A stretch of DNA of 6,099 nucleotides from Fusobacterium sp. Lineage in GTDB: Bacteria > Fusobacteriota > Fusobacteriia > Fusobacteriales > Fusobacteriaceae. Each line of letters opens with the position of its first letter. Positions within the stretch are counted from its first letter, which is position 1. A model generated the notes under the pieces. It made no database searches and was not told where the DNA came from. It was given only the letters and a program-made list of their open reading frames with translations. This document shows positions 1-6,060 of this stretch, one piece after another. The stretch is from NCBI GenBank assembly GCA_018457305.1, contig JAGYHM010000070.1, positions 1 through 6,099 on the forward strand, written 5' to 3'. The position numbers and the translations under genes are program-made.

Positions 1-670
1 CTATAAAGCCATAAATTATTTTTTCTCCTAAGAAATAATAACAAGTAAAACTTGCTAAAAGACCAGTTAAAATTAAAGAGCCAAGAGCACCTTCAACTGA
101 CTTTTTAGGACTTATTTTAGTAAATCCATTTTTAAAAAATTTTCTTCCTATACTTACTCCAACTATACCTGCAAAAGTATCTGAAGCCCAAACTAAAATT
201 TGTATTGCTAAGAGAATAGCAGGATTATGATTTAAACCATACATATAAATATCAATTATTGGAGAAAATAAAACTCCCACATAGACTATTCCAGCCAAAG
301 TATTTGCTACTGCTTCTACTGTTCCCTCAATCTGATTTTTAAATACTCTTAAAACTAATATAGTAATTACAGTCAACATAAGTAAATCACTTACATCATA
401 CTTTGTCGCCATCATATTAGCCAACCTAAAAGCACGATTATAAGAAAAATATTTCAGATTAACTATCAAAAGAGAAATAAAAATTCCTAATTCTGCTTCA
501 ACATTTTTATTCATATTTTTTATCATTTTATAAAATTCATGAGTTCCTATTCCCACAACTAAATTTGTAAAAATTAGAAGTGGTATTCCATTAAAAGATC
601 TATTTGTATAAATAAAAACTAGAAGTGGAACTCCTATTAAAGCCACCAAAACTCTATTCCATTTAAACAT
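1..670 (-). CDS. cdsA: Phosphatidate cytidylyltransferase (CDP-diacylglycerol synthase), C-terminus cut by window edge
   Basis: I translated this frame directly. It gives 223 residues from the ATG at 670-668 and is still open at base 1, so roughly the last 40-60 residues are missing. The family transfers CMP from CTP to phosphatidate in the inner membrane, giving CDP-diacylglycerol for phospholipid synthesis. Several hydrophobic stretches are visible (about residues 8-21, 29-42, 61-71, 96-108, 122-138, 150-162 and 197-213), fitting a polytopic membrane protein. The best family match is residues 160-196: a W-A-S-D-T stretch followed by G-R-K-F, then ISPKKS at 186-191 with EG at 193-194. The C-terminal CdsA signature (the K-D...H-G-G...D-R-x-D region) would lie beyond the window. 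The start overlaps the end of uppS by 8 nt and has a strong Shine-Dalgarno inside uppS, so the two are co-transcribed. uppS-cdsA is a widely conserved bacterial pair. Confidence 0.92.
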   Translation of the reverse strand, partial: MFKWNRVLVALIGVPLLVFIYTNRSFNGIPLLIFTNLVVGIGTHEFYKMIKNMNKNVEAELGIFISLLIVNLKYFSYNRAFRLANMMATKYDVSDLLMLTVITILVLRVFKNQIEGTVEAVANTLAGIVYVGVLFSPIIDIYMYGLNHNPAILLAIQILVWASDTFAGIVGVSIGRKFFKNGFTKISPKKSVEGALGSLILTGLLASFTCYYFLGEKIIYGFI

Positions 671-1355
671 TTTTTACTCCTCCAAATCTTCTATCTCTTT
701 TTGTAAAACTTTCTATTGCCTTATCTAATTCTGCTTCATCAAAATCTGGCCATAATGTGTCAGTTATATAAAATTCAGAATATGCCAACTGCCATAATAA
801 GAAATTAGAAATTCTAAATTCTCCACTTGTTCTAATAATCAAATCAGGTGCTGGAAAATCATTGTATAAATATTTTTCAAAATCTTTTTCAGTAATTTTC
901 TCTTTTTTTTCTTCTAAAATTTTATTTATACCATCTATAATTTCTTGTCTTCCACCATAATTAAAAGCAATATTTAAAGTCATTCTATCATTATCCTTTG
1001 TAATTTCTTTTAAATTTTCTATTTCTTTCAATAATTTTTCTGAAACATTTTCTTTTCTTCCAGAAACAAAAAATCTAATCTTATTTTTTTCCAAAGTTTT
1101 TCTTTCATTTTTTATATATTTCAAAAACAAATTCATAAGAGTAGAAACTTCTTTTTCCTCTCTTTTCCAATTTTCAGTTGAAAAGGCATAGACAGTTAAA
1201 AATTTTACTCCAATTTTAGCCGAGTATTCTATAATTTTTCTTAAAGATTTTGCTCCCTCAATATGTCCAAAACTTCTTGCTAAATTTCTTTTTTTTGCCC
1301 ATCTTCCATTTCCGTCCATTATTATTGCTATATGATTTGGTATATTCTTCTCCAT
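663..1355 (-). CDS. uppS: Isoprenyl transferase, probable undecaprenyl diphosphate synthase
   Basis: This cytosolic cis-prenyltransferase adds isopentenyl diphosphate units to farnesyl diphosphate, giving C55 undecaprenyl diphosphate, the precursor of the lipid carrier for peptidoglycan and other surface polymers. The 230 residues cover the whole family (usually about 240-250; only the N-terminal tail is short). Visible motifs are MDGNGRWAK at 13-21 with the catalytic Asp14, the R-S-F-G-H stretch at 27-31, FSTENWKR at 58-65, FNYGGRQEI at 131-139, IRTSGE at 174-179 with R181 and S183 of the IPP site, LWPDF at 201-205, and RRFGG near the C-terminus. Glu194 corresponds to the metal-binding Glu of E. 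coli UppS. The ATG at 1355 has GAGGTGA 5-6 nt upstream (1360-1366). It is the first gene of a uppS-cdsA operon with its own promoter. frr, often just upstream in other bacteria, is not here; a PhzF-family gene precedes it instead. The exact product chain length cannot be read from sequence. Confidence 0.97.
   Translation of the reverse strand: MEKNIPNHIAIIMDGNGRWAKKRNLARSFGHIEGAKSLRKIIEYSAKIGVKFLTVYAFSTENWKREEKEVSTLMNLFLKYIKNERKTLEKNKIRFFVSGRKENVSEKLLKEIENLKEITKDNDRMTLNIAFNYGGRQEIIDGINKILEEKKEKITEKDFEKYLYNDFPAPDLIIRTSGEFRISNFLLWQLAYSEFYITDTLWPDFDEAELDKAIESFTKRDRRFGGVKNV
677..683 (-). promoter_or_regulatory. Ribosome binding site of cdsA, inside uppS
   Basis: On the minus strand this reads GGAGGAG, followed by 6 nt and the cdsA ATG at 670-668. 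It lies within the last codons of uppS, whose stop (665-663) falls after the cdsA start. This fixes the cdsA start and suggests translation of the two genes is coupled. Confidence 0.85.
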
Positions 1356-1379
1356 TGTATCACCTCATTTTATCATATA

Positions 1380-1408
1380 ATTTTATCATAAGTATTCTAT
1401 TTTGTTAA
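1380..1408 (-). promoter_or_regulatory. Sigma-70-type extended -10 promoter of uppS-cdsA
   Basis: On the minus strand, TTAACA (1403-1408, one mismatch to TTGACA) is followed by a 17-nt spacer and TAAAAT (1380-1385, one mismatch to TATAAT). The -10 is preceded by TGA, giving the extended -10 TGN. Transcription would start near 1373, leaving about 18 nt of leader containing the uppS Shine-Dalgarno. The 11-nt string TATGATAAAAT occurs here (1380-1390) and again 13 bp downstream (1367-1377). The second copy would start transcription inside the ribosome binding site, so the first is the likely promoter. Confidence 0.65.
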
Positions 1409-1420
1409 ATTATTTTATTA

Positions 1421-1451
1421 AAAAATGTAACTCCAATAAAGTTACATTTTT
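1421..1451 (-). terminator. Low-GC hairpin terminator after the PhzF-family gene
   Basis: A perfect 12-bp inverted repeat (AAAAATGTAACT at 1421-1432 and its complement at 1440-1451) encloses a 7-nt loop. On the minus strand the hairpin begins 26 nt beyond the PhzF stop codon and ends in a run of T followed by AT-rich DNA. There are only two G-C pairs, so strength is uncertain. The A and T flanks make it nearly symmetrical, but no plus-strand gene needs it. Confidence 0.6.
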
Positions 1452-1477
1452 ATTTTCATATTAAATTATAAAATTAT

Positions 1478-2359
1478 TTAGATAGTTAGTTCTCCCTCTA
1501 AAATTTTTACAGCATTTCCTCCAACTAAAACTTTATTCTTAATAATTTGAGCTAAAATTTTACTTTCTCTTCCCATACTTTTCCCTTGAAAACAAGTCAA
1601 ATATTCTCCTTCTTTCAAATATTTTTTTTGATATAAATAAAATGCTAATGCTCCATTTGATGTTCCTGTGGCTGCTTCTTCATCTATATCAACTATCGGT
1701 GCAAAATTTCTAACATAAGCCTCTTTTTCTTTTTTAATATTTTCTTCTAATACAAAAGGATGAAACGATATTATATTTAATTTTTTACTTAAATTTTTCA
1801 TTTTTTCTGTATCAATATTTATTTTATCTAAACTTTTTTTATTCTTTAAATGAATTAGTAAATCCCATAATCCAGTATAGCCCTTTACAATTTTAAATTC
1901 TCCTAAGTCTTCCATAGTTAAATTTAAACTTTCCATTATATCAAAATAATTTTCTTCTAAAATTTTTTCTATCTTTCCATCATCTTGGTACATCATTATA
2001 TTTTCTATTTTTTCTTCTTTTTTGTTTATTGTAATAGGTAAAACTCCTAAATTTGTTTCAAAATTTACAATATTTTTTCCTTCTTCTAATTTTAAAATAT
2101 TATTATCAAATAAACATTGTATATATGCTATTGTAGCATGCCCACATAAATCAACTTCTGAATTTGGAGTAAAAAATCTAACTTTTTTAAATGCCTTATC
2201 ACTTTCAAATAAAAATACTGTTTCTGAATAATTAAATTCTCTTGCTATATTTTTCATATTTTCTTCAGTCAATTTTTTTTCACTAATAACTACTGCCGCT
2301 TGATTTCCCTTAAATTTTTTCTCCGTAAAAGAATCATAAATATATGCTTTTGTTTTCAT
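1478..2359 (-). CDS. PhzF/YHI9-family isomerase or epimerase-like protein, substrate unknown
   Basis: The 293 residues are the usual length for the PhzF family, which has two similar halves of diaminopimelate-epimerase-like fold. The first half has GNQAAVV at 18-24, then N-Y-S-E-T-V-F at 43-49. Glu46 sits where the family's catalytic Glu (Glu45 of PhzF) lies. After that comes FTPNSEVDLCGHATIAY at 63-79. The second half has VRNFAPIVDIDEEAATGTS at 216-233, with the glycine-rich loop running on through NGALAFYL to 241, then FQGKSMGRES at 257-266. Characterised relatives isomerise or epimerise small metabolites; most homologues have no known substrate, and this gene is far from any phenazine cluster, so phzF itself would be misleading as a name. 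The ATG at 2359 has GAGGTG five nt upstream. It stands alone between the htpG and phzF terminators, with a candidate promoter of its own. Confidence 0.9.
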   Translation of the reverse strand: MKTKAYIYDSFTEKKFKGNQAAVVISEKKLTEENMKNIAREFNYSETVFLFESDKAFKKVRFFTPNSEVDLCGHATIAYIQCLFDNNILKLEEGKNIVNFETNLGVLPITINKKEEKIENIMMYQDDGKIEKILEENYFDIMESLNLTMEDLGEFKIVKGYTGLWDLLIHLKNKKSLDKINIDTEKMKNLSKKLNIISFHPFVLEENIKKEKEAYVRNFAPIVDIDEEAATGTSNGALAFYLYQKKYLKEGEYLTCFQGKSMGRESKILAQIIKNKVLVGGNAVKILEGELTI

Positions 2360-2376
2360 AACCTCACCTCTTTATA

Positions 2377-2385
2377 ATTATATCA
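2377..2385 (-). promoter_or_regulatory. Extended -10 promoter element of the PhzF-family gene
   Basis: The minus strand reads TGA followed by a perfect TATAAT (2377-2382). No recognisable -35 lies 17 nt upstream: that position is A-rich and next to the htpG terminator. An extended -10 can work without one. Transcription would start near 2370, at the first base of the Shine-Dalgarno, so the leader would be only about 11 nt. Confidence 0.5.
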
Positions 2386-2409
2386 TATTTAAAAAAAATT
2401 TTTTTTAAT

Positions 2410-2434
2410 AAAAAAGAGAGCTCCTGCTCTCTTT
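2410..2434 (-). terminator. Rho-independent terminator of htpG
   Basis: A 9-bp stem (AAAGAGAGC at 2413-2421 with its complement at 2426-2434) and a 4-nt loop lie 5 nt past the htpG stop. On the minus strand the stem runs into six Ts (2415-2410). The GAGAGC core gives it clearly more stability than the hairpin after the PhzF-family gene. Confidence 0.85.
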
Positions 2435-2439
2435 CTAAA

Positions 2440-4266
2440 TTATTTTATTAAATCGTTTAAGTCTTTTATAAATTGAACTGGATTTTCAACTTGAAAACCT
2501 TCCATAATTAAAGATTGATTGTAAGCCACATTAACTAATTTTTTCAGTTCATCATCATTAGAATATTTTTTTATCTTATCAAAGATTTTATGCTCTGGAT
2601 TTAAGGCTAAAACTTTTACTGCCTTATTCATTTCTCCACCTGGCATTTCAGATAAAACTTTTTCCATTTCCAAACTTATAGGACCTTTTGCTAAAAGTGC
2701 AGCCGCACTATCTCCAATATTAGCATTTAATTCTACCTCTGAAACCTTATCTTTCAATATATCTTTAATTTTTTCTAATAATGTTTTGTTATCTTCATTT
2801 ATTTTTTTAATTTCTTCAGTTTTTTCTTCACTATCATCAAATTTAAAATCAGAACTGTTTATTGACATAAAAGGTTTATCTGCATAAATATTCATAGCAG
2901 TTAAAGTAAACTCATCTATTTTATCAGTTAAAATTAAAACCTCTTTTCCTTGCTCTTTTAATTTTTCCATTTTAGGTAAGAATTTTGCAGTTTCTAAATT
3001 TTCAGCAGAAACAAAAAGTATTTCTTTATTTTCTCCCATTCTATCAACATACTCTTTTAAAGTTGTATATTTATCGTCCAAAGATGAATAGAATATTAAA
3101 AGATTTTGTAATTTATCTTTATTCATTCCGAACATATCTTGAACTCCAGCTTTAATACATCTTCCAAATTCATTCCACATTTCTATATATTTTTCTCTGT
3201 CATTTTTTAATAATTTTTCAAATTCAGAAATTATTTTCTTTTCTAAATTTTTTGCAATAGTTTGTAACTCTGTATTTTGTTGTAATATTTCTCTTGAAAT
3301 ATTCAATGAAAGCCCATCGCAGTCAACTAAACCAGAAATAAAACTAAAATGTTCTGGGATTAAGTCCTCACATTTTTCCATTATAAATACATTTTTTGTA
3401 TAAAGTTGTAAACCTCTTTTGAAAGATTTTGTATAAAAATCATAAGGCAATTTTTTAGGTACAAATAAAACTGAATTATATTCTATATTCCCTTGAACTT
3501 TTAAATGTAAATGAAATAAAGCATCATTCCAATCGTGAAAAGTTGATTTATAAAATTCATTATAATCTTCATCTTTTAATTCTTTTTTATCTCTTTTCCA
3601 AATTGGTTTTGTTGAGTTCACAACCTCATCTTTAAAATAAATTTCATATCTAATATAATCAGAATATTTTTTAATTAAATCTTTAATTTTCCACTCTTCT
3701 AAAAATTCAGAGTATTCCTCTCCCTCTTTTAAAAATAAAGTAATCGTCGTTCCTCTTTCTGTTTTTTCAATTTCTTCCAAATCATAAGTTCCATTCCCTG
3801 TTGACTCCCATCTAACTGCTTTTTCAGAATACGGAGATTTAGTTTCTAAAACTATTTTATCTGCAACAATGAAACCTGAATAAAATCCCGCTCCAAATTG
3901 TCCGATAATATCTATATCTTCTTTATTATTTTTAGATTTTTCTAATTGTTCTTTGAAAATTTTTGAACCAGATTTTGCAATCGTTCCTATATTTTCATCA
4001 ACCTCTTCATAGGTCATTCCAATTCCATTATCTTTAATAATTATTTTTTTGTTATCTTTATCAACTGAAACTTCTATTTTAAATTTATTATCTTCCCCTA
4101 ATAAATTTGTTTCAGTAAGAGATTTGAATTTAATTTTATCTATTGCATCGTTTGAATTTGAAATCAATTCTCTTAAAAATATTTCTTTGTTTGTGTAAAT
4201 TGAGTGTATCATCAAATTTAAAAGTTCTTTTGTTTCTGCTTGAAAAATTTTGCTTTCTTTTTTCAT
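2440..4266 (-). CDS. htpG: Molecular chaperone HtpG (bacterial Hsp90)
   Basis: HtpG is a cytosolic, homodimeric, ATP-dependent chaperone that helps fold and remodel proteins, often with DnaK. From the preferred start it has 608 residues, typical of the family. The GHKL ATPase domain (about 1-215) shows RELISNSNDAIDK at 32-44 with Glu33 and Asn37, DNGIGMT at 79-85 with Asp79, GTIAKSG at 94-100 and IGQFGAGFYSGF at 121-132. The middle domain (about 220-480) includes KPIWKRDKKELKDEDYNEFY at 220-239, QLYTKNVFIM at 287-296 and N-I-S-R-E-I-L-Q at 322-329, carrying the conserved Arg325. The remainder is the C-terminal dimerisation domain; it lacks the eukaryotic MEEVD tail, as expected. Two in-frame ATGs exist (4272 and 4266). 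The one at 4266 is chosen because AGGGAGG lies 7 nt before it but only 1 nt before the other. It is monocistronic, with its own promoter and terminator. Confidence 0.97.
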   Translation of the reverse strand: MKKESKIFQAETKELLNLMIHSIYTNKEIFLRELISNSNDAIDKIKFKSLTETNLLGEDNKFKIEVSVDKDNKKIIIKDNGIGMTYEEVDENIGTIAKSGSKIFKEQLEKSKNNKEDIDIIGQFGAGFYSGFIVADKIVLETKSPYSEKAVRWESTGNGTYDLEEIEKTERGTTITLFLKEGEEYSEFLEEWKIKDLIKKYSDYIRYEIYFKDEVVNSTKPIWKRDKKELKDEDYNEFYKSTFHDWNDALFHLHLKVQGNIEYNSVLFVPKKLPYDFYTKSFKRGLQLYTKNVFIMEKCEDLIPEHFSFISGLVDCDGLSLNISREILQQNTELQTIAKNLEKKIISEFEKLLKNDREKYIEMWNEFGRCIKAGVQDMFGMNKDKLQNLLIFYSSLDDKYTTLKEYVDRMGENKEILFVSAENLETAKFLPKMEKLKEQGKEVLILTDKIDEFTLTAMNIYADKPFMSINSSDFKFDDSEEKTEEIKKINEDNKTLLEKIKDILKDKVSEVELNANIGDSAAALLAKGPISLEMEKVLSEMPGGEMNKAVKVLALNPEHKIFDKIKKYSNDDELKKLVNVAYNQSLIMEGFQVENPVQFIKDLNDLIK

Positions 4267-4273
4267 AATCATT

Positions 4274-4280
4274 CCTCCCT
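4274..4280 (-). promoter_or_regulatory. Ribosome binding site that decides the htpG start
   Basis: The minus strand reads AGGGAGGAATGATTATG. The AGGGAGG element is 1 nt from the first ATG (4272-4270), too close to be used, and 7 nt from the second (4266-4264), which is optimal. The protein therefore probably begins MKKE rather than MIMKKE. Confidence 0.8.
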
Positions 4281-4306
4281 AATTAAAAAATTTACAATAC
4301 TTTTAA

Positions 4307-4335
4307 TTTATAACATATTCTTTTTTCTCTGTCAA
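4307..4335 (-). promoter_or_regulatory. Strong housekeeping-sigma promoter of htpG
   Basis: On the minus strand a perfect TTGACA (4330-4335) is followed by a 17-nt spacer and TATAAA (4307-4312), which is preceded by TGT, an extended -10. Transcription should start near 4300, leaving about 34 nt of leader before the ATG at 4266. I see no CIRCE inverted repeat (TTAGCACTC and its complement) in the gap upstream of htpG, so HrcA control is not indicated by this sequence. Confidence 0.85.
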
Positions 4336-4346
4336 TTTTTGTAAAT

Positions 4347-4372
4347 AAAAAACGACTAACTTTTGTAGTCGT
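4347..4372 (-). terminator. Rho-independent terminator of the scpB-rluB unit
   Basis: A 7-bp stem (ACGACTA at 4352-4358 and TAGTCGT at 4366-4372) with a 7-nt loop begins 14 nt past the rluB stop. On the minus strand it runs into six Ts (4352-4347). It separates rluB from the htpG promoter just beyond it. Confidence 0.8.
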
Positions 4373-4386
4373 CTTGAAAAAAAATT

Positions 4387-5088
4387 TTAAATAGAATATA
4401 AATATTTTATTTCTTCTTCTGTCAATTCTCTATACTTTCCAACTTTTAATTCTCCCAAAGAAAGTTCTCCAATTTTTTCTCTTCTCAACAGTAAAACTTT
4501 ATATCCTAATTTTTCTACCATTCTTCTTATTTGTCTGTTTCTTCCCTCTCTTATAGAAATAAACAAACTTGTTTTGTTATTTTCAAATTTTACAGAATTG
4601 ACTTTTGCTGGCAGTGTTTTTCCATCTTCCAAGTCCACTCCACTTTTTAATTTTTCAATATCTTTTTCTTTTAATTTTCCAAAAATTTTCAGATAATATT
4701 TTTTATATACTTCTGATTTTGGATGAACTAATCTATTAAATAATTTCCCATCATTTGTAAGTAAAATTAAACCAGAAGTCATATAATCCAATCTACCTAT
4801 CGGAAAAATTCTTTTATTTGTTTGAATTAAATCTACAACAGTTTTTCTATTTCTATCATCACTCGAACTTGATAAAACTTCCAAAGGTTTATTCAACATA
4901 AAATATACTTTTCCTTTTTCTACTGTTTCTATTTTTTCCCCATTTACTTCAATAATATCTTCTGCTTCAACCGACATTCCCTGTGTAGCAAATTCTCCAT
5001 TAACTTTTATTTTTTTTTGCTCTATATATTCATCAATTTTTCTTCTCGATGCTACACCCAAACTTGCCAAAAATTTATTTATTCTCAT
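4387..5088 (-). CDS. rluB: Pseudouridine synthase of the RsuA/RluB/RluF group, probably 23S rRNA Psi2605 synthase
   Basis: The enzyme isomerises a specific uridine of ribosomal RNA to pseudouridine. The 233 residues begin with an S4 RNA-binding domain (MRINKFLASLGVASRRK at 1-17, to about 55). The catalytic domain follows, with YFMLNKP at 62-68, RKTVVDL at 81-87, and GRLDYMTSGLILLTNDG at 98-114 carrying the catalytic Asp101. R-E-G-R-N-R-Q-I-R-R-M at 180-190 is the other family hallmark. Family assignment is secure. RluB rather than RsuA or RluF is inferred from its place directly after scpB, the arrangement seen in many Gram-positive and related genomes. The ATG at 5088 lies 14 nt inside the end of scpB. 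The only purine-rich element (AGGGG) is about 12 nt upstream, which is weak spacing, so translation probably depends on coupling to scpB. Confidence 0.93.
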   Translation of the reverse strand: MRINKFLASLGVASRRKIDEYIEQKKIKVNGEFATQGMSVEAEDIIEVNGEKIETVEKGKVYFMLNKPLEVLSSSSDDRNRKTVVDLIQTNKRIFPIGRLDYMTSGLILLTNDGKLFNRLVHPKSEVYKKYYLKIFGKLKEKDIEKLKSGVDLEDGKTLPAKVNSVKFENNKTSLFISIREGRNRQIRRMVEKLGYKVLLLRREKIGELSLGELKVGKYRELTEEEIKYLYSI

Positions 5089-5629
5089 CTATATTTTCAG
5101 CCCCTAAATTTTTATTTTCTAATTTTTCTTTTAAATATTCATAGTCAGGTAATTCTTTTATATTTTTTATTCCAATGTAAGCTAAAAATTTATTTGTTAC
5201 CTCGTATAAATTTGCTCTTCTTCCTTCTTCTCTTACCCCACAATTTCTTATAAATTTTTTCTCTTCCAAATTATAAATTATTCTGTCAACCGATACTCCT
5301 CTAATAAGTTCTATTTCTTTTTTTGTAACAGGTTGTTTATATGCAATTATAGACAAAGTTTCCATAGAAGCAGACGATAATTTTTTGGGTTTAACCTCTT
5401 GCTCGAAATATTCATTTATATCATTTCCATATAGGGGATTCGTAATTAAATAAACAATATCTTGGTCTATTTCTAAATTTATTCCTGTATCTTTTCTATC
5501 TTCTTTTAATTCAGATAAAATTTTTAACATATCTTCAACAGAAATAGAAAAATATTTTGCCAAATCTTTAATTCTATTTTCGTCGCCACCTAAAAAAATT
5601 ATTGCTTCTGCTCTTTTTTTTATACTCAT
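5075..5629 (-). CDS. scpB: Segregation and condensation protein B
   Basis: ScpB is the winged-helix dimer that joins the kleisin ScpA and the SMC ATPase in the bacterial condensin complex, which compacts and separates newly replicated chromosomes. The 184 residues match the usual family length of about 170-200. They form two winged-helix domains (about 1-80 and 85-160) and a charged, flexible tail. The hallmark is LSSASMETLSIIAYKQPVTK at 84-103, followed at once by EIELIRGVSVD at 105-115. EGRRANLYEVTNKFL at 135-149 corresponds to the family's G-R-P-x-L-Y-x-T-T-x-x-F-L block, with Arg in place of the usual Pro. The ATG at 5629 has GGAG (5635-5638) with a 5-nt spacer and overlaps the upstream reading frame by 4 nt (ATGA). 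scpA, the common partner immediately upstream in many genomes, is not at that position here. An A8 run covers codons 3-6. Confidence 0.95.
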   Translation of the reverse strand: MSIKKRAEAIIFLGGDENRIKDLAKYFSISVEDMLKILSELKEDRKDTGINLEIDQDIVYLITNPLYGNDINEYFEQEVKPKKLSSASMETLSIIAYKQPVTKKEIELIRGVSVDRIIYNLEEKKFIRNCGVREEGRRANLYEVTNKFLAYIGIKNIKELPDYEYLKEKLENKNLGAENIDENK

Positions 5630-5991
5630 TTCTTCTCCAATATATTTCTTCTATTATTATACATTTTCAAATAAAGATATATAGTATTTCCATAAATTCC
5701 TACATTATTTTTAGAATAAATATTGTATTCAGGTAATAAATACCCTCCTGTTTCTTCTATTGTTTTATTTACACCTTTTAAAATTTTTTCTGCTTCTTCA
5801 TATAATTCATATTTATTAAATAAATCTATCATTATTAAATTAAAATCTATATCTATATAATTTCTATCTGTCAGAATTAAATTATATTTTTCAGAAAAAT
5901 TATTTCTAAAAAATTCTTTTAAATATTCTTTTTTATTTTCAATTTCAAAAATATCTATGTATTGTATAGTGTAAATCCCCTCCCCCAGCAA
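5626..5991 (-). pseudogene. 5'-truncated remnant of an unrecognised protein gene (C-terminal part) ahead of scpB
   Basis: The frame is open from an in-frame TAA two codons before TTG 5991 down to the TGA at 5626, giving at most 121 residues. I do not recognise the family with confidence. The body looks like real coding sequence. It is helical, with an amphipathic segment at about 50-76 (NLIMIDLFNKYELYEEAEKI) and then GGYLLPEYN at 82-90 and YGNTIYLYLKMY at 99-110. This pattern resembles the end of an alpha/alpha-barrel enzyme, such as some glycoside hydrolases; that is a weak guess. Its TGA overlaps the scpB ATG, so the 3' end is native. The 5' end is not: TTG has no ribosome binding site, the first codons (CTG GGG GAG GGG) are unlike the A/T-ending codons elsewhere, and no other frame carries a convincing continuation upstream. 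I infer that the gene lost its 5' part at about 5977-5990. A short TTG-started protein remains possible. Confidence 0.55.
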
Positions 5992-6005
5992 GGATGATTA
6001 GTCTG

Positions 6006-6021
6006 TGGTAGATATCGACCA
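6006..6021. repeat. Imperfect 16-nt palindrome
   Basis: TGGTAGATATCGACCA pairs with itself except at one position (6010/6017), around a central GATATC. It could be a hairpin in single-stranded DNA or RNA, or a protein-binding palindrome. It lies 15-30 nt from the end of the disrupted reading frame, as expected for a subterminal palindrome of an insertion sequence. Confidence 0.5.
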
Positions 6022-6027
6022 TATATT

Positions 6028-6060
6028 AATAACCAATTAAATACAAAATCATTAGTTATC
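6028..6060 (-). repeat. Inverted repeat forming a 10-bp RNA hairpin only when read on the minus strand
   Basis: AATAACCAAT (6028-6037) faces ATTAGTTATC (6051-6060) across a 13-nt loop. As plus-strand sequence two positions mismatch (A/C). As minus-strand RNA both become G-U wobbles (6028/6060 and 6034/6054), so all ten pairs form. This hints at a structured transcript in the minus direction, the same direction as the genes. Confidence 0.4.

Noticed and set aside
2022..2231. A 69-codon open frame on the plus strand
   Set aside because: It lies wholly antisense inside the PhzF-family gene, whose own frame carries clear family motifs. It shows no ribosome binding site and has a low-complexity, Phe/Lys-rich composition.
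4267..4386. CIRCE element or other heat-shock operator upstream of htpG
   Set aside because: No TTAGCACTC-type inverted repeat is present. The only inverted repeat in the gap is followed by a T-run and is the rluB terminator.
5017..5253. A 78-codon open frame on the plus strand with a hydrophobic, Leu/Phe-rich product
   Set aside because: It is antisense to rluB and scpB. Its hydrophobicity is the reverse complement of Lys/Glu/Asn-rich coding sequence, not evidence of a membrane protein.
5614..5621. A8 run at codons 3-6 of scpB, as a possible phase-variation tract
   Set aside because: Runs of eight also occur in uppS (903-910 and about 1289-1296). They are expected at this base composition, and scpB is a housekeeping gene unlikely to be switched.
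6001..6060. Possible tRNA, because the palindrome loosely resembles a T-arm
   Set aside because: There is no acceptor stem, anticodon arm or D-arm at the right spacing, and the T-loop consensus is absent.
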